Origin: Thermococcus sibiricus MM 739
GTDB lineage: Archaea > Methanobacteriota_B > Thermococci > Thermococcales > Thermococcaceae
Length of the DNA: 64,000 nucleotides
Assembly (NCBI RefSeq): GCF_000022545.1
Contig: NC_012883.1
Span: forward strand, 984,276 to 1,048,275
Direction: 5' to 3'
The notes under the pieces are model-generated. The model saw only the letters and a program-made list of their open reading frames with translations. It did no database searches and was not told where the DNA came from. Position 1 is the stretch's first letter, and each line of letters opens with the position of its first letter. The position numbers and the translations under genes were made by a program. Shown in pieces: positions 27,832 through 36,112 of this stretch.

Positions 27832-29400
27832 ATGGAGCAAAGAGATAGATGGGCAACCAAATTGGGTTTAATCTTAGCGATGGCAGGAAACGCAATAGGT
27901 CTAGGAAACTTCTGGAGATTCCCATACCAGGCCGCTGTGAATGGTGGCGGTGCATTCATGATACCCTACTTTGTTGCATTGTTCCTCCTCGGAGTCCCCA
28001 TCATGTGGGTAGAGTGGGTCACAGGTAGATATGGAGGTAAGTATGGGCACGGTACTTTAGGCCCAACATTCTACCTAATGGCTAGAGAAAGCTTGAAACC
28101 AAGAAGCGCTGTTATCTTTGGTATGATCGGTGGTATGTTAGCATTCTCAGTCACAACACTGCTTAACAGCTATTATCTGCACATTGTAGGATGGTCAGCA
28201 GCTTATACCTACTTCAGTATAACAGGAGCATACTTTGGAAAAGACTCCGTAGAGTTCCTTCTTGGCTATCTCAGCAACAATATGCAAGTGTTCATATTCT
28301 GGGGCCTTTCAGTTGCACTCCTTGGTATCGCAGTAGGCCAAGGTGTTAGCAAAGGTATTGAGAGATGGGTCAAGGTTATGATGCCTGCATTATATGTGGC
28401 AGCTATTTTATTGGTTTTAAGATCTCTCACTCTCGGTTCACCAGTGAAACCAGAGTGGAGTTCAATTAAAGGATTTGAATTCCTATGGGAGCCAAGATTT
28501 AGTGAAGTGACATTTAAGTCAGCTCTAGCAGCAGCAGGACAGATATTCTTCACTCTATCACTTGGTATGGGTATTATACAAAACTATGCTTCTTACCTAG
28601 GCCCAGAAGACGATGTAGCCCTCTCAGGCCTTGCAACAGTCTCACTTAACGAGTTTGCTGAAGTTATCCTCGGTGGTTCAATAGCCATACCAATAGCCTT
28701 CGCTTACCTAGGCCCAGAAAAGGCTATAGCAGGTGGTGTCGGTTTAGCATACATAGCATTACCAAACGTCTTTATGAGAATGCCTGGTGGACAGCTCTTC
28801 GGTGCTGTATGGTTCCTACTATTATGGTTCGCAGGATTCACGTCAGCTATAGCAATGTACAACTACCTAACAGCGTTGCTAGAGGAAGATCTTAAGATAA
28901 ACAGAAAAACCGGTGCAGCAATTGTGTTCATACTCTACTTGATCCTTGGTCTTCCAGTTGTCCTTGATCCAACAAAAGCAACACTTGACCTCTATTACCT
29001 AACAGAGCTTGATAACTGGGTTGGTTCATACTTGCTCGTCGTGCTTGGACTCTTCGATATCATAGTTGCAGTGTGGCTCTTCAAACCAGACAACTTCTGG
29101 GAGGAACTTCACAAAGGAGCGTACATTAAAGTTCCTGGCTGGATCAAACCTATTATTGTGTACATAGCTCCAATTTACACAATAATACTTCTATTAGGAA
29201 GCACAAGAGACTACTACAAAGCAGGCTACTTCAAGGCAGTGCCTGGTTACGTTGGTGCACCAGAATATGCTAACTGGGTCTGGTTTGCAAGAGGTATGAT
29301 GCTATTCATCCTCATCATTGGTGCCATTGAAGCATACTTTGCTATCAAGAAGAAGTACGCCGAAGAACTAGAAAAGAACGAGGTAATAGTAAAGCTTTGA
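27832..29400 (+). CDS. Sodium-dependent transporter, neurotransmitter:sodium symporter (NSS/SNF) family
   Basis: Imports an amino acid together with Na+. The 522 residues have 12 hydrophobic helices. Helix 1 carries the family hallmark GNAIGLGNFWRFPYQAA (Na+ and substrate sites, as in LeuT), followed by NGGGAFMIPYF. Helix 8 has SGLATVSLNEFAEV and helix 6 SLGMGIIQNYASYL, both typical. GAGGTGA precedes the ATG. It is followed at once by a one-helix MetS-like partner gene, so it resembles the MetP/MetS methionine or alanine importer type; the substrate is inferred. Confidence 0.92.
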   Translation: MEQRDRWATKLGLILAMAGNAIGLGNFWRFPYQAAVNGGGAFMIPYFVALFLLGVPIMWVEWVTGRYGGKYGHGTLGPTFYLMARESLKPRSAVIFGMIGGMLAFSVTTLLNSYYLHIVGWSAAYTYFSITGAYFGKDSVEFLLGYLSNNMQVFIFWGLSVALLGIAVGQGVSKGIERWVKVMMPALYVAAILLVLRSLTLGSPVKPEWSSIKGFEFLWEPRFSEVTFKSALAAAGQIFFTLSLGMGIIQNYASYLGPEDDVALSGLATVSLNEFAEVILGGSIAIPIAFAYLGPEKAIAGGVGLAYIALPNVFMRMPGGQLFGAVWFLLLWFAGFTSAIAMYNYLTALLEEDLKINRKTGAAIVFILYLILGLPVVLDPTKATLDLYYLTELDNWVGSYLLVVLGLFDIIVAVWLFKPDNFWEELHKGAYIKVPGWIKPIIVYIAPIYTIILLLGSTRDYYKAGYFKAVPGYVGAPEYANWVWFARGMMLFILIIGAIEAYFAIKKKYAEELEKNEVIVKL

Positions 29401-29410
29401 GGTGATAAAA

Positions 29411-29515
29411 ATGAAAGGAAGTGCTTTAGCATTTATGGCCCTTGCATGGGGCATAATATTCATCTGGATGTACTTGGCAGTAAGCAAATTGCTCAAGGCA
29501 GAGCAAAAATCTTAA
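29411..29515 (+). CDS. MetS-like small subunit of the NSS transporter
   Basis: A 34-residue single-helix protein, MKGSALAFMALAWGIIFIW then MYLAVSKLLKAEQKS. One membrane helix with a basic C-terminal tail matches the small MetS-type subunits that bacteria need for activity of the NSS transporter MetP. It begins 10 bases after the transporter stop codon, with GGTGAT 4-9 bases before the ATG. Too short for normal gene finders. A T-rich terminator follows (29518-29535). Confidence 0.85.
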   Translation: MKGSALAFMALAWGIIFIWMYLAVSKLLKAEQKS

Positions 29516-29557
29516 ATCCTTTTTCTTTCCTTTTAATATTTAGAGGAGGTGTTTTTT

Positions 29558-30286
29558 ATGAAAAGTCCAGACCTTCTTAAAGAAACTGCAGAAATTTTAG
29601 AAGAAGTTGAAGAAAGGATTAGAAATCTAAATTCACTCTCACCGAGGAAAAAGCAAAATGCTTTAAACCAAATAAGAGAGGCAAAGGAAAATTTTAGAAA
29701 AATGGCAAGTGAGGTTGTTATTGACAATGATGAACTCGCCAGTTTCTTTTTAAAACGTGCAAATAAATTGAAGAACAGCACAAATGATAAAACAATAGAA
29801 AAACTTGGCGAAAAAACTTATATGAAAGACGTAGAAGCCATGTATAAATATTCCAAGGCCGCCCCATATGATTTTGCGGGATATATGAAATATGTAAATA
29901 GGGGATATAAAGCCTATGTGTGGGGAATGGTAAGCTTTTTTGTTGTAACAGCATTCTTGCCGTTGGAATTCAAGATAACCTCCCTCATTCTGCTCATTCC
30001 AATAATCCTCTCTCTATTAAGCTTGAGAAAGAGAGGTTATAGTGGCCTTATGTTAGCATTTGCTGCAATCCCTATACCACTAATAACTGGTGCTCTAGCT
30101 CTCAGGGCATATATGGAAGTTTTTATAAATCCCACTGCACTTCAAGAAGCTGCACAAGGTTTAGGAGTCTCTACAAGTACTGCTCAACTCATTGCAGGCG
30201 TAATGGTACTCTTTGGAATTGCAGAGGTATTCCTCTTAAGCTACGCCATTTACATGTTCTATAAGCACAGGCACGCTTTCCTTTGA
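29558..30286 (+). CDS. Membrane protein of unknown function
   Basis: 242 residues. An N-terminal coiled-coil-like soluble part of about 115 residues (LLKETAEILEEVEERIRNL, KQNALNQIREAKENFRKM) is followed by four hydrophobic helices (about 120-140, 145-160, 165-185, 210-235). No catalytic motif is seen and I do not recognise the family. ATG 29558 is supported by AGGAGGT at 29543-29549; an in-frame GTG at 29549 overlaps that site. It lies between the NSS operon and the convergent PII gene. Confidence 0.68.
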   Translation: MKSPDLLKETAEILEEVEERIRNLNSLSPRKKQNALNQIREAKENFRKMASEVVIDNDELASFFLKRANKLKNSTNDKTIEKLGEKTYMKDVEAMYKYSKAAPYDFAGYMKYVNRGYKAYVWGMVSFFVVTAFLPLEFKITSLILLIPIILSLLSLRKRGYSGLMLAFAAIPIPLITGALALRAYMEVFINPTALQEAAQGLGVSTSTAQLIAGVMVLFGIAEVFLLSYAIYMFYKHRHAFL

Positions 30287-30315
30287 AAAAAAAGAAAGCC
30301 CTCAGTAAAGGGCTT
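30285..30315 (-). terminator. Hairpin/poly-T terminator of the PII gene
   Basis: On the minus strand AAGCCCT-loop-AGGGCTT (30315-30309 / 30302-30296) is followed by a T run (30293-30286), the form of a bacterial intrinsic terminator. It overlaps the PII stop codon. Confidence 0.65.
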
Positions 30316-30619
30316 CGTTTCCTCTCTCCTCCGTTCTTATCCTTATTGCTTCATAAACCGGTAGAATGAATATTTTGCCATCCCCCGGGATGCCCCTTCT
30401 TGCATTCTGGATTATCACATTAACAACCTTCTCAACATCTTCATCCTTAACGACAATCTCAATTTTCATTTTTGGCATAAGCTCATAAGGGGGCACCCCT
30501 CCTTGTACACCCCTACCTTTAACTGGATAAGCTGTCATAGGGACTATACCCATTTGTTTTAGGGCCTTATGAACCCTATCAAACTCCTCTTCCCTAACAA
30601 TTGCTTCAATTTTTTTCAT
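30302..30619 (-). CDS. glnB: PII-family nitrogen signalling protein
   Basis: A trimeric sensor of 2-oxoglutarate, ATP and ADP. The 105 residues start KKIEAIVREEEFDRVHKAL, then the T-loop base KGRGVQGGVPPYELMPKMKIEIVV and the B-loop RRGIPGDGKIFILPV, both part of the ATP site. The T loop is short and lacks the usual modified Tyr, so it is not controlled by uridylylation. No amtB is adjacent; the neighbours are gdhA and an amino acid importer, so it may respond to overall nitrogen state. ATG 30619 follows GGTGG at 5 bases. A hairpin terminator ends the gene. Confidence 0.88.
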   Translation of the reverse strand: MKKIEAIVREEEFDRVHKALKQMGIVPMTAYPVKGRGVQGGVPPYELMPKMKIEIVVKDEDVEKVVNVIIQNARRGIPGDGKIFILPVYEAIRIRTEERGNEALY

Positions 30620-30668
30620 AAATTCCACCAAATATAATAGGGCAGAAGAAAAAATAAACTTTTCTAAA

Positions 30669-30980
30669 TCAAATCGAGAGATATTTTAATGCTTTTTCAA
30701 GTCTCTTCTTTGGAATTCTAGTTTCTTTTGCCAGCTTTGTTAAATCAACATTTTTAAGATCTTCAACACTTCTGATTCCGGCTTTTTTCAGTTTTTCAAC
30801 TGTCTTTGGCCCTATTCCCTTTACGGCCAAAAGCTTTTTCTCAAAGTCTTTCTCCTCTTTTTCTAAATCTCTTTCCTCTTTTGTTGTTTTTTCAAGCTGT
30901 AGAGTGGCCTTACTGATTTCCCACTTTCCCTCTAACTTTTGAGCACTTGCGATGCTTATATTTTCTCTTACTTCTTTTTT
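30669..30980 (-). pseudogene. Out-of-frame helix-hairpin-helix tail of the branching enzyme
   Basis: Reading the minus strand from the A6 run at 30980-30975 in the frame one base off the branching enzyme gives about 100 further residues without a stop: KEVRENISIASAQKLEGKW, a charged helix, then a classic helix-hairpin-helix VKGIGPKTVEKLKKAGI and IPKKRLEKALKYLSI, ending at TGA 30669-30671. One extra A in the A6 run would join it to the enzyme and give about 666 residues, the size of the Thermococcus kodakarensis enzyme, which has such a tail. It is either a real frameshift mutation, slippage, or a sequencing error. Confidence 0.85.
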
Positions 30981-32668
30981 ATTTCCTTTAATTCTTTTGA
31001 TTCTTCTAATGGAGCCTCAGGTGGCTCGATATACTCCGAAACACTTGGAGATTCTTCACTTACATAAACATCAATGTCTATGGAGCTAAACGGGTTGTCT
31101 TTTTCTTCAATTTCTTCCAAGAATTTCATATCCTTAAATTCTCCGCTTTGGAAGTACTTCTCCAGAGCATTTGCCAAGTGATGGAAACTGTTTGCGTGTT
31201 CCAAAAGGCGCCTCTTCCCATACTCTTTTGCCTGACTCGTGGTAACAAGGAATGGCCAATCACTGCTTTCAATAAGGAGCAATTCTCTTCCAAGTTGCTC
31301 TAAAACTCTATCGCCAAATTTATCCTTGTGCAAGTATTTACTCGCAAGAGCTACCATTCTTCTCTCCGCAAGATGTATATGCTCCCACATCCACTCCACT
31401 TCTGGATTCCACCAGGTGTAATGGGTTCCATACATCCCCCAGGATCCTTCTGGAAGCTCGATCTCATATCTTTCTCCCTGGTAGTTCTCTAAGAACTTTG
31501 AAATTGTTATAGTTTCTATATTTTCTTCTGCCATTAACTCCAGCACTTTTCCAAGCCATTTAACACCCTCAAACCACCAGTGGCCGAAGAGCTCTGTGTC
31601 GTAAGGTGCCACGACTATTCCCTTAGCTCCATGTTCTCTCTCGTATTCCTCTAAGAGGGATTTAACTAAACCTACAAAATGTTTTGCATGCTCTTCCACT
31701 CTTTCTAAAGCCTTCTCAGGAACATAAGGCTCTTTTTCTCCTAAACCAATAGCCTTGGATGTAATTCTCCAATATTGGCCGCCACTTTTCTCTGCTTTTT
31801 TGTGGAATTCTCTATACCAAAAGTCTCCTGGATAGCCTATGTCTGCACTCCACACTTGAAGACCAGTCTCTCTGTTCCTAGCGAATACAGCTATATTAGT
31901 TCCTTTTATGAAGTAGGGCCTCAGTGTGGACTTTTTAGTTTTCGCAGGGAGTATTTTTCCATAACCAAAACTTGCTGGACCTTCATCTATCAAATGACTT
32001 TCAACAAAGAAAAACTTCAACCCGTGCTTTTCCAGAAACTTCTCGAGTCCTTTTCTCCACACAATTTCTCCACTGCTTGGACTTTGCCAAAGCCCCTCTG
32101 GTCTATATGCACACTCCGGGAGCCATATTCCTTTTGGTTTTCTTCCAAAATGTTTCTCGTAAGTAAGAATACCATTGGTAATCTGTCCTTCAATTGCCTC
32201 ATCTCTCTCCAAAAGAGGCAGATACCCGTGGGTCGCGGCGGAGGTAATTATCTCAATGTATCCCTCATCTTGAAGTTGCCTAAAAACTCCCAATATGTCC
32301 CCGTTTATGTTTTTCCAATATTCATAAACCTCCATAAAGTACTTGATCATATACGAGATTGCGTTTTTAAGTCGTTCATCGTCATATTTCTCTAGGTCTT
32401 CTTGCATGGCCTTAAGCTTTCTCTCCATATATTGCTCAAATTCTTTCTTCATGTACTCATCTGCAAGTTGTTCTGCTAATATCGGTGTAATGCCGATCAT
32501 CAGTTGAAACTTCACCCCTTTTTTCTTGAACCTTTCAAACTCCATCAAAAGGGGTATGTAAGTCTCCGAGATTGCCTCAAAGACCCATTCTTCACCAAAA
32601 GGCCATTTGCCATGCTTCCTTACATAGGGAATATGGGTGTGAAAAACAAAAGTAAAGTAACCTTTCAT
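30968..32668 (-). CDS. GH57 1,4-alpha-glucan branching enzyme (truncated by frameshift)
   Basis: Makes alpha-1,6 branches in glycogen. The 566 residues cover the whole GH57 catalytic fold: FVFHTHIPYVRKHGKWPFGEEW at the start (motif 1), GYLPLLERD, nucleophile Glu in KGIWLPECAYRP, acid Asp in VVAPYDTELFGHWWFEG, and motif 5 in TWWNPEVEWMWEHIHLAERR. The frame then ends in KELKEIKKK at an A6 run, losing the helix-hairpin-helix tail found in the alternate frame (30669-30980). The core should remain active, as the tail is thought dispensable. A TATA-like CTTAAATACT lies upstream near 32705. A decayed second copy is at 37370-37705. Confidence 0.93.
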   Translation of the reverse strand: MKGYFTFVFHTHIPYVRKHGKWPFGEEWVFEAISETYIPLLMEFERFKKKGVKFQLMIGITPILAEQLADEYMKKEFEQYMERKLKAMQEDLEKYDDERLKNAISYMIKYFMEVYEYWKNINGDILGVFRQLQDEGYIEIITSAATHGYLPLLERDEAIEGQITNGILTYEKHFGRKPKGIWLPECAYRPEGLWQSPSSGEIVWRKGLEKFLEKHGLKFFFVESHLIDEGPASFGYGKILPAKTKKSTLRPYFIKGTNIAVFARNRETGLQVWSADIGYPGDFWYREFHKKAEKSGGQYWRITSKAIGLGEKEPYVPEKALERVEEHAKHFVGLVKSLLEEYEREHGAKGIVVAPYDTELFGHWWFEGVKWLGKVLELMAEENIETITISKFLENYQGERYEIELPEGSWGMYGTHYTWWNPEVEWMWEHIHLAERRMVALASKYLHKDKFGDRVLEQLGRELLLIESSDWPFLVTTSQAKEYGKRRLLEHANSFHHLANALEKYFQSGEFKDMKFLEEIEEKDNPFSSIDIDVYVSEESPSVSEYIEPPEAPLEESKELKEIKKK

Positions 32669-32773
32669 CTAGTATCACCGGGAGTGTTATTGTATCCAGA
32701 GTATTTAAGATTATCCCAAACAGAGTTGAACTGTAATTGATTACGACACAGGTTAGTTTTAAAGGAAAAAGGA

Positions 32774-33050
32774 ACAATCCAAGCCCAGAAGAGACTGGTT
32801 AAAGATCTGGTGTTTGGAATAGAGAGAAACCAGTGACAGTCTCAATAAAGGGCGTACTTCTCATGAAAGCCAACTCAAAATGTTACAAATGCTAATTCTT
32901 CGAACTCAGCAAAAACGAATTCGTCCTTGCAACTCAAATAAAGGGTTTCATGGTATACTTCAGGATGGAAGCAAGCAAAAACTGGATGAAGAAGTCTACC
33001 CAGAACTCTTGAGAGCTTTACTCGAATATCCCACATCCCACTCCTACTAA
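32774..33050 (+). pseudogene. Decayed copy of the gene at 39825-40265
   Basis: Translation in three successive frames gives TIQAQKRLVKDLVFGI, then VTVSIKGVLLMKANSKCYK, a TAA at 32893-32895, FFELSKNEFVLATQIKGFMVYF, then KLDEEVYPELLRALLEYP. The intact protein at 39825 has AIAQRELAKDLLFEI, VTLSVKGIMIAKSVSKTYN, FVEVTDNEFVLAVQMKGYVIYL and IIDEDAYPELVRALINHL at the matching places. So this is a paralogous copy broken by two frameshifts (near 32836 and 32975) and one stop. It fills most of the 395-base gap between the branching enzyme and asd. Confidence 0.85.
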
Positions 33051-33063
33051 CCCTCTTTCTTTT

Positions 33064-34068
33064 TTAGATATATCCCAGTTTCTTTGCCAGTTCTGCATTG
33101 AGCAGAGACCCTCCCGCGGCCCCGCGAACAAGGTTGTGACCGGTAATCACGTACTTAAAAGCCGAGTCACTCCCCTCCACTCTTCCCACGGTTACGGTTA
33201 ACCCCTTTCCTCTCTCACGGTGAAACCTCGGCTGGGGAACTTCAGTGTAAACAAGGGGTTTTTCGTAGCTCGGCAGACTGAGACTTTTCAGCGGATCAAA
33301 GGACTCAAAAGCTTCCTTTATCTTCTCAGTACTTCCGTGCTCAAGTTCTATAAAAACGGCCTCCGTGTGGCCATGCAGAACTGGGACACGTGTCGCTATT
33401 GCAGAGACTTCGAAGAGCGCTGGTTTTATCCTTCCATTCTCAATCTTTCCAAGAATTTTTCTGCTCTCGTTCTCAATCTTCCATTCCTCGCCACTTATGA
33501 AGGGAATCACATTGTCGTGAATTGCCAGCGCTGAAAGGCCGAAAAATCCTGCACCGCTTATGGCTTGCATTGTAGCCACGTGAACCCTTTTTATCCCAAA
33601 ATCTCTGAGAGGAGCGAGAGATACGGCCAAGATCGCCGTGGAACAGTTCGGGTTCGTTACTATGAAACCATTCCAGCCTTTCCTCTCACGCTGAACCTCG
33701 GTAAGCCTCAAGTGCTCTGGGTTGACTTCAGGAACCAGTATCGGCACGTCGTCGTCATAGCGGTGAACCCTCGCGTTGGTAAAAATGGGAATGTCTTTAG
33801 CGAGTCTCTCCTCAACATCCCCAGCCAGAGAAGCCGGAAGAGCATTGAAAACGAGGTCAACTCCCGGATCTTTGAGGAAGTCTTCCAAGGAAATGACCTC
33901 AAAATCTCTGAACTCCTCTGGAGAATCCTCGACCAGTTCACCATATCGAATTCCTGCCGAACGCTCCGATGCTACGAGTTTCTCAACTTCAAACCATGGA
34001 TGGCCCTCTAGAAGTTTCACGAAGGTTCTTCCAACCATGCCAGTCGCTCCAAGAACAGCTACCTTCAT
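33064..34068 (-). CDS. asd: Aspartate-semialdehyde dehydrogenase
   Basis: Reduces aspartyl phosphate to aspartate semialdehyde with NADPH, the second step towards threonine and methionine. The 334 residues have the Rossmann start KVAVLGATGMVGRTFVKLL, the catalytic Cys in FIVTNPNCSTAILAVSL, and the closing VTVGRVEGSDSAFKYVITGHN with RGAAGGSLLNAE. GAGGTGAT lies before the ATG, which overlaps the threonine synthase stop by 4 bases. It is the last gene of the lysC-thrB-thrC-asd operon. GC content is about 50%, above its surroundings. Confidence 0.96.
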   Translation of the reverse strand: MKVAVLGATGMVGRTFVKLLEGHPWFEVEKLVASERSAGIRYGELVEDSPEEFRDFEVISLEDFLKDPGVDLVFNALPASLAGDVEERLAKDIPIFTNARVHRYDDDVPILVPEVNPEHLRLTEVQRERKGWNGFIVTNPNCSTAILAVSLAPLRDFGIKRVHVATMQAISGAGFFGLSALAIHDNVIPFISGEEWKIENESRKILGKIENGRIKPALFEVSAIATRVPVLHGHTEAVFIELEHGSTEKIKEAFESFDPLKSLSLPSYEKPLVYTEVPQPRFHRERGKGLTVTVGRVEGSDSAFKYVITGHNLVRGAAGGSLLNAELAKKLGYI

Positions 34069-35243
34069 CGTATCACCTCTTTAAACGCATCAAGTGTTGG
34101 TTCTATTGGCTCAGGAAGTGTGAACCTGTTGAGAACAACATTTGGATCCTTCAACCCGTGACCTGTCGTTATGAGAACATAGCTTTCACTTCTATCAACC
34201 TCACCTATCTCAAGAAGCTTTATAAGTCCTGCCAGTGATGCAGCGGATGCGGGTTCAACAAACAGGCCTTCTTTACTCGCCAGTAGTTGTTGAGCCTGGA
34301 GTATTTCCTCGTCGCTTACGCTTTCAAATAGCCCCCCTGATTCTTTGACGGCACGCCATGCCTTGGGCCAGTTGGCAGGGTTGCCTATTCTTATGGCGGT
34401 TGCAACGGTCTCCGGCTTTTCGATAGGTTTAAACTTCTCCCCTGTTTTCCAAGCCCTCACGAGAGGGGATGCGCCTTCTGCCTGTATCCCCATCATTCTC
34501 GGGAGTTTCTCCGTTATTCCTTTCTCGTAAAGCTCCTTGAACCCCTTCCAAATTGCCGAGATGTTACCTGCATTTCCAACGGGTAGGACGATGTTGTCGG
34601 GTACGAAACCGAGTTGGTCATAAATCTCTAGTGCTATTGTCTTCTGACCTTCCAGCCTAAAGGGGTTTATGGAATTGAGCATGTAAACACCAAGCTTTGC
34701 GCTCGCTTCCACTACAACTCTGAGTGCATCGTCAAAGTTGCCTCTTACAGGTACAACCCTGGCTCCGTAAATTATAGCCTGTGCAAGCTTTCCAAGAGCT
34801 ATCTTTCCGCTAGGCACTAGGACATAAGCTTTAATCCCCGCCCTCGCTGCGTAAGCTGCCAAAGACGCTGATGTATTGCCAGTGGATGCACATATCACCT
34901 TGTCCATACCGAGTTCTAGGGCTTTGGAGACGCCAACTGTCATCCCTCTATCCTTAAAAGAACCCGTAGGGTTTGCTCCTTCGTTTTTGGCATATATTTC
35001 GACACCAAAGCCCTTTTCAAGGTTCTTGAGCTTGTAGAGTGGTGTTCCACCTTCATTCAGCGAAACCCTGCTCTTAACTGGTAGCCAACTCTTGTATTTC
35101 CACAGCGTTACATTCTTGCCGTCGAAGACGTCCTCTGCTCTATCGAGGTCCGTGACGACCTCAAGTAGCCCACCACACTCACAGCGGTAGCGGAGGTCAT
35201 TTTCGTCATATTTTCTTCCACACTCAATACACTTCAAAACCAT
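34065..35243 (-). CDS. thrC: Threonine synthase
   Basis: A pyridoxal-phosphate enzyme that converts O-phosphohomoserine to threonine. The 392 residues start with a zinc-ribbon-like CIECGRKYDENDLRYRCECGG, then the PLP lysine in GANPTGSFKDRGMTVGV, CASTGNTSASLAAYAARAG (phosphate loop) and VLPVGNAGNISAIWKGF. Length and motifs match the archaeal short form. Overlaps thrB by 10 bases and asd by 4, so translation is coupled across the operon. Shares the raised GC of the operon. Confidence 0.96.
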   Translation of the reverse strand: MVLKCIECGRKYDENDLRYRCECGGLLEVVTDLDRAEDVFDGKNVTLWKYKSWLPVKSRVSLNEGGTPLYKLKNLEKGFGVEIYAKNEGANPTGSFKDRGMTVGVSKALELGMDKVICASTGNTSASLAAYAARAGIKAYVLVPSGKIALGKLAQAIIYGARVVPVRGNFDDALRVVVEASAKLGVYMLNSINPFRLEGQKTIALEIYDQLGFVPDNIVLPVGNAGNISAIWKGFKELYEKGITEKLPRMMGIQAEGASPLVRAWKTGEKFKPIEKPETVATAIRIGNPANWPKAWRAVKESGGLFESVSDEEILQAQQLLASKEGLFVEPASAASLAGLIKLLEIGEVDRSESYVLITTGHGLKDPNVVLNRFTLPEPIEPTLDAFKEVIR

Positions 35244-36112
35244 ATGGCACCCCTTCCAACTTTTGTAACATAAACATCAGCCTTAATATCCATTCCGCTG
35301 AAAGTCTCAGCTATGACCTTCCCTATTTGGGCCACATCCTCTCCTATGGCAAACACTGCTGGGCCGGAACCGGAGACTGAGAAACCGTAAGCACCTGCTT
35401 CAAGTGCGGCCTCTCTTACAGTTTCATACCACTGCATGAGCTGTTTCCTGTATGGCAGGGCTATCCTGTCATCGAGAAGCCTCCCAACAGTCTGAAGGTC
35501 ATTTTCCTTTAGAGCGAGGATTAGAGATGCTGCTAGGGCGAGATTTCTAATAGCATCTTTCCTTGGGATTTTTGATGGAAGAATCTTTCTCGCCTCGCTC
35601 GTCGGAATTTCGATCGCGGGAAGAACCACCACAACTTCGAAGTTCACTGGAATTCTCCAGATCTTCAGTGGCTCGTAGGATTCTATAATCGTGAAGTCGC
35701 CATAGTAAGCTGGAATCACATTATCTCCGTGGACACTGCCCGAAGCCACTCGTTCTCCCTCCATTGCCGCCCGAAGTATCATCTCATCATCCTCAACACC
35801 AAGAACCTTTGCCATCGCAAGCGCTCCGGCCAGTGATGATGCTCCCGAGCTTCCAATCCCACTTTTGGGCCTTATCCCCTTGGTAAGTTTCATTTCTAAG
35901 GCGGTCTCCTCTCCCACCATTGCCGCGAGAGCTTTTGCCGAAACTATGGCAATATTGTTGGAATTCTCCGGTACTTGGTAGCCCTTGACTCTCACCATCC
36001 ATTCATCTGATTCCTTGAAGCTCAGCTCGTCGTAAGGCTTCCCTACACCTACACCAAAGACATCAAACCCTGGTCCAAAGTTAGCTATAGTCGCATGAAC
36101 TCGTACTTTCAT
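35234..36112 (-). CDS. thrB: Homoserine kinase
   Basis: A GHMP-family kinase that phosphorylates homoserine for threonine synthase. It has 292 residues from the ATG at 36112, chosen because GAGGTGGT lies 5 bases before it and the protein then begins MKVRVHATIANFGPGFDVFG like other ThrB proteins. The ATP loop is GIRPKSGIGSSGASSLAGA, with GFSVSGSGPAVFAI as the third GHMP motif. The first 32 bases overlap the end of lysC. Homoserine dehydrogenase, needed between Asd and ThrB, is not in the window. Confidence 0.95.
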   Translation of the reverse strand: MKVRVHATIANFGPGFDVFGVGVGKPYDELSFKESDEWMVRVKGYQVPENSNNIAIVSAKALAAMVGEETALEMKLTKGIRPKSGIGSSGASSLAGALAMAKVLGVEDDEMILRAAMEGERVASGSVHGDNVIPAYYGDFTIIESYEPLKIWRIPVNFEVVVVLPAIEIPTSEARKILPSKIPRKDAIRNLALAASLILALKENDLQTVGRLLDDRIALPYRKQLMQWYETVREAALEAGAYGFSVSGSGPAVFAIGEDVAQIGKVIAETFSGMDIKADVYVTKVGRGAIWF

